13,211 bases of DNA from Ktedonobacter sp. 13_1_20CM_4_53_11 (GTDB lineage Bacteria > Chloroflexota > Ktedonobacteria > Ktedonobacterales > Ktedonobacteraceae). The notes beneath the pieces were generated by a model. It searched no databases, was not told the DNA's origin, and saw nothing but the letters and a program-made list of their open reading frames with translations. The stretch lies in NCBI GenBank assembly GCA_001919995.1, contig MNIY01000150.1:1-13211 (forward strand), read 5' to 3'. Position 1 is the stretch's first letter. The number at the start of each line of letters is the position of its first letter. This document shows positions 13,174 to 13,211 of the stretch, in pieces. Both the position numbers and the translations under genes were made by a program.

Positions 13174-13211
13174 ACTGTCCCTCCTTGTTTTACTATATAC
13201 ACTTCTCATCG

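Noticed and set aside
13174..13209. Upstream ATG of the GntR regulator at 13209
   Set aside because: AAGGAGGGAC sits at ideal distance from the ATG at 13173, and the extra 12 residues are not conserved-looking.

Overview
The window looks like a chromosomal segment of a mid-GC bacterium. I infer a Chloroflexota lineage of the Ktedonobacteria type from the gene repertoire and style: a Leu T-box upstream of leuS, a single-domain ArsA/Get3 ATPase with an HSP20-like tail, a long RecG with an N-terminal helical extension, and long perfect hairpins after genes. No taxonomic marker such as rRNA is present, so this assignment is tentative. There is no phage, transposon or CRISPR array; it reads as housekeeping genes mixed with small lineage-specific genes.

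Layout. At 1-161 there is a short intergenic region with the probable start of a leftward gene running off the left edge. At 162-872 (+) lies a YfcE/MJ0936-type metallophosphoesterase, closed by a hairpin terminator. At 994-1200 (-) is a 68-residue acidic peptide ending in a CxCxxC motif, which resembles a RiPP precursor or a small metal-binding peptide. At 1551-4038 (+) are a zinc-dependent medium-chain dehydrogenase and a complete dihydrolipoamide dehydrogenase, translationally coupled, followed by a 27-bp perfect hairpin.

The 4150-7297 block is the most interesting part. A tRNA-Ala(CGC) with its own promoter is followed by a second strong promoter and a leucine-specific T-box leader (Stem I specifier codon CTC, T-box bulge TGGT, intrinsic terminator) for leuS. 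A complete tRNA-Ala(GGC) gene with encoded CCA lies inside that leader, between Stem I and the antiterminator. One read-through unit would therefore make a tRNA-Ala on every transcript but leuS mRNA only when tRNA-Leu is uncharged. The processing signals of the tRNA would cut the riboswitch in two.

The right half holds a gene-poor stretch (7298-7873), a 75-residue protein of unknown function, a possible 24-codon leader ORF, an ArsA/Get3-family ATPase, and recG. The recG promoter has its -35 box laid over the arsA stop codon. A convergent FadR/FCD-type GntR regulator on the minus strand ends the window. Apart from the dehydrogenase/lpdA pair and the tRNA-leuS unit, the genes look independently transcribed, each ended by its own hairpin.
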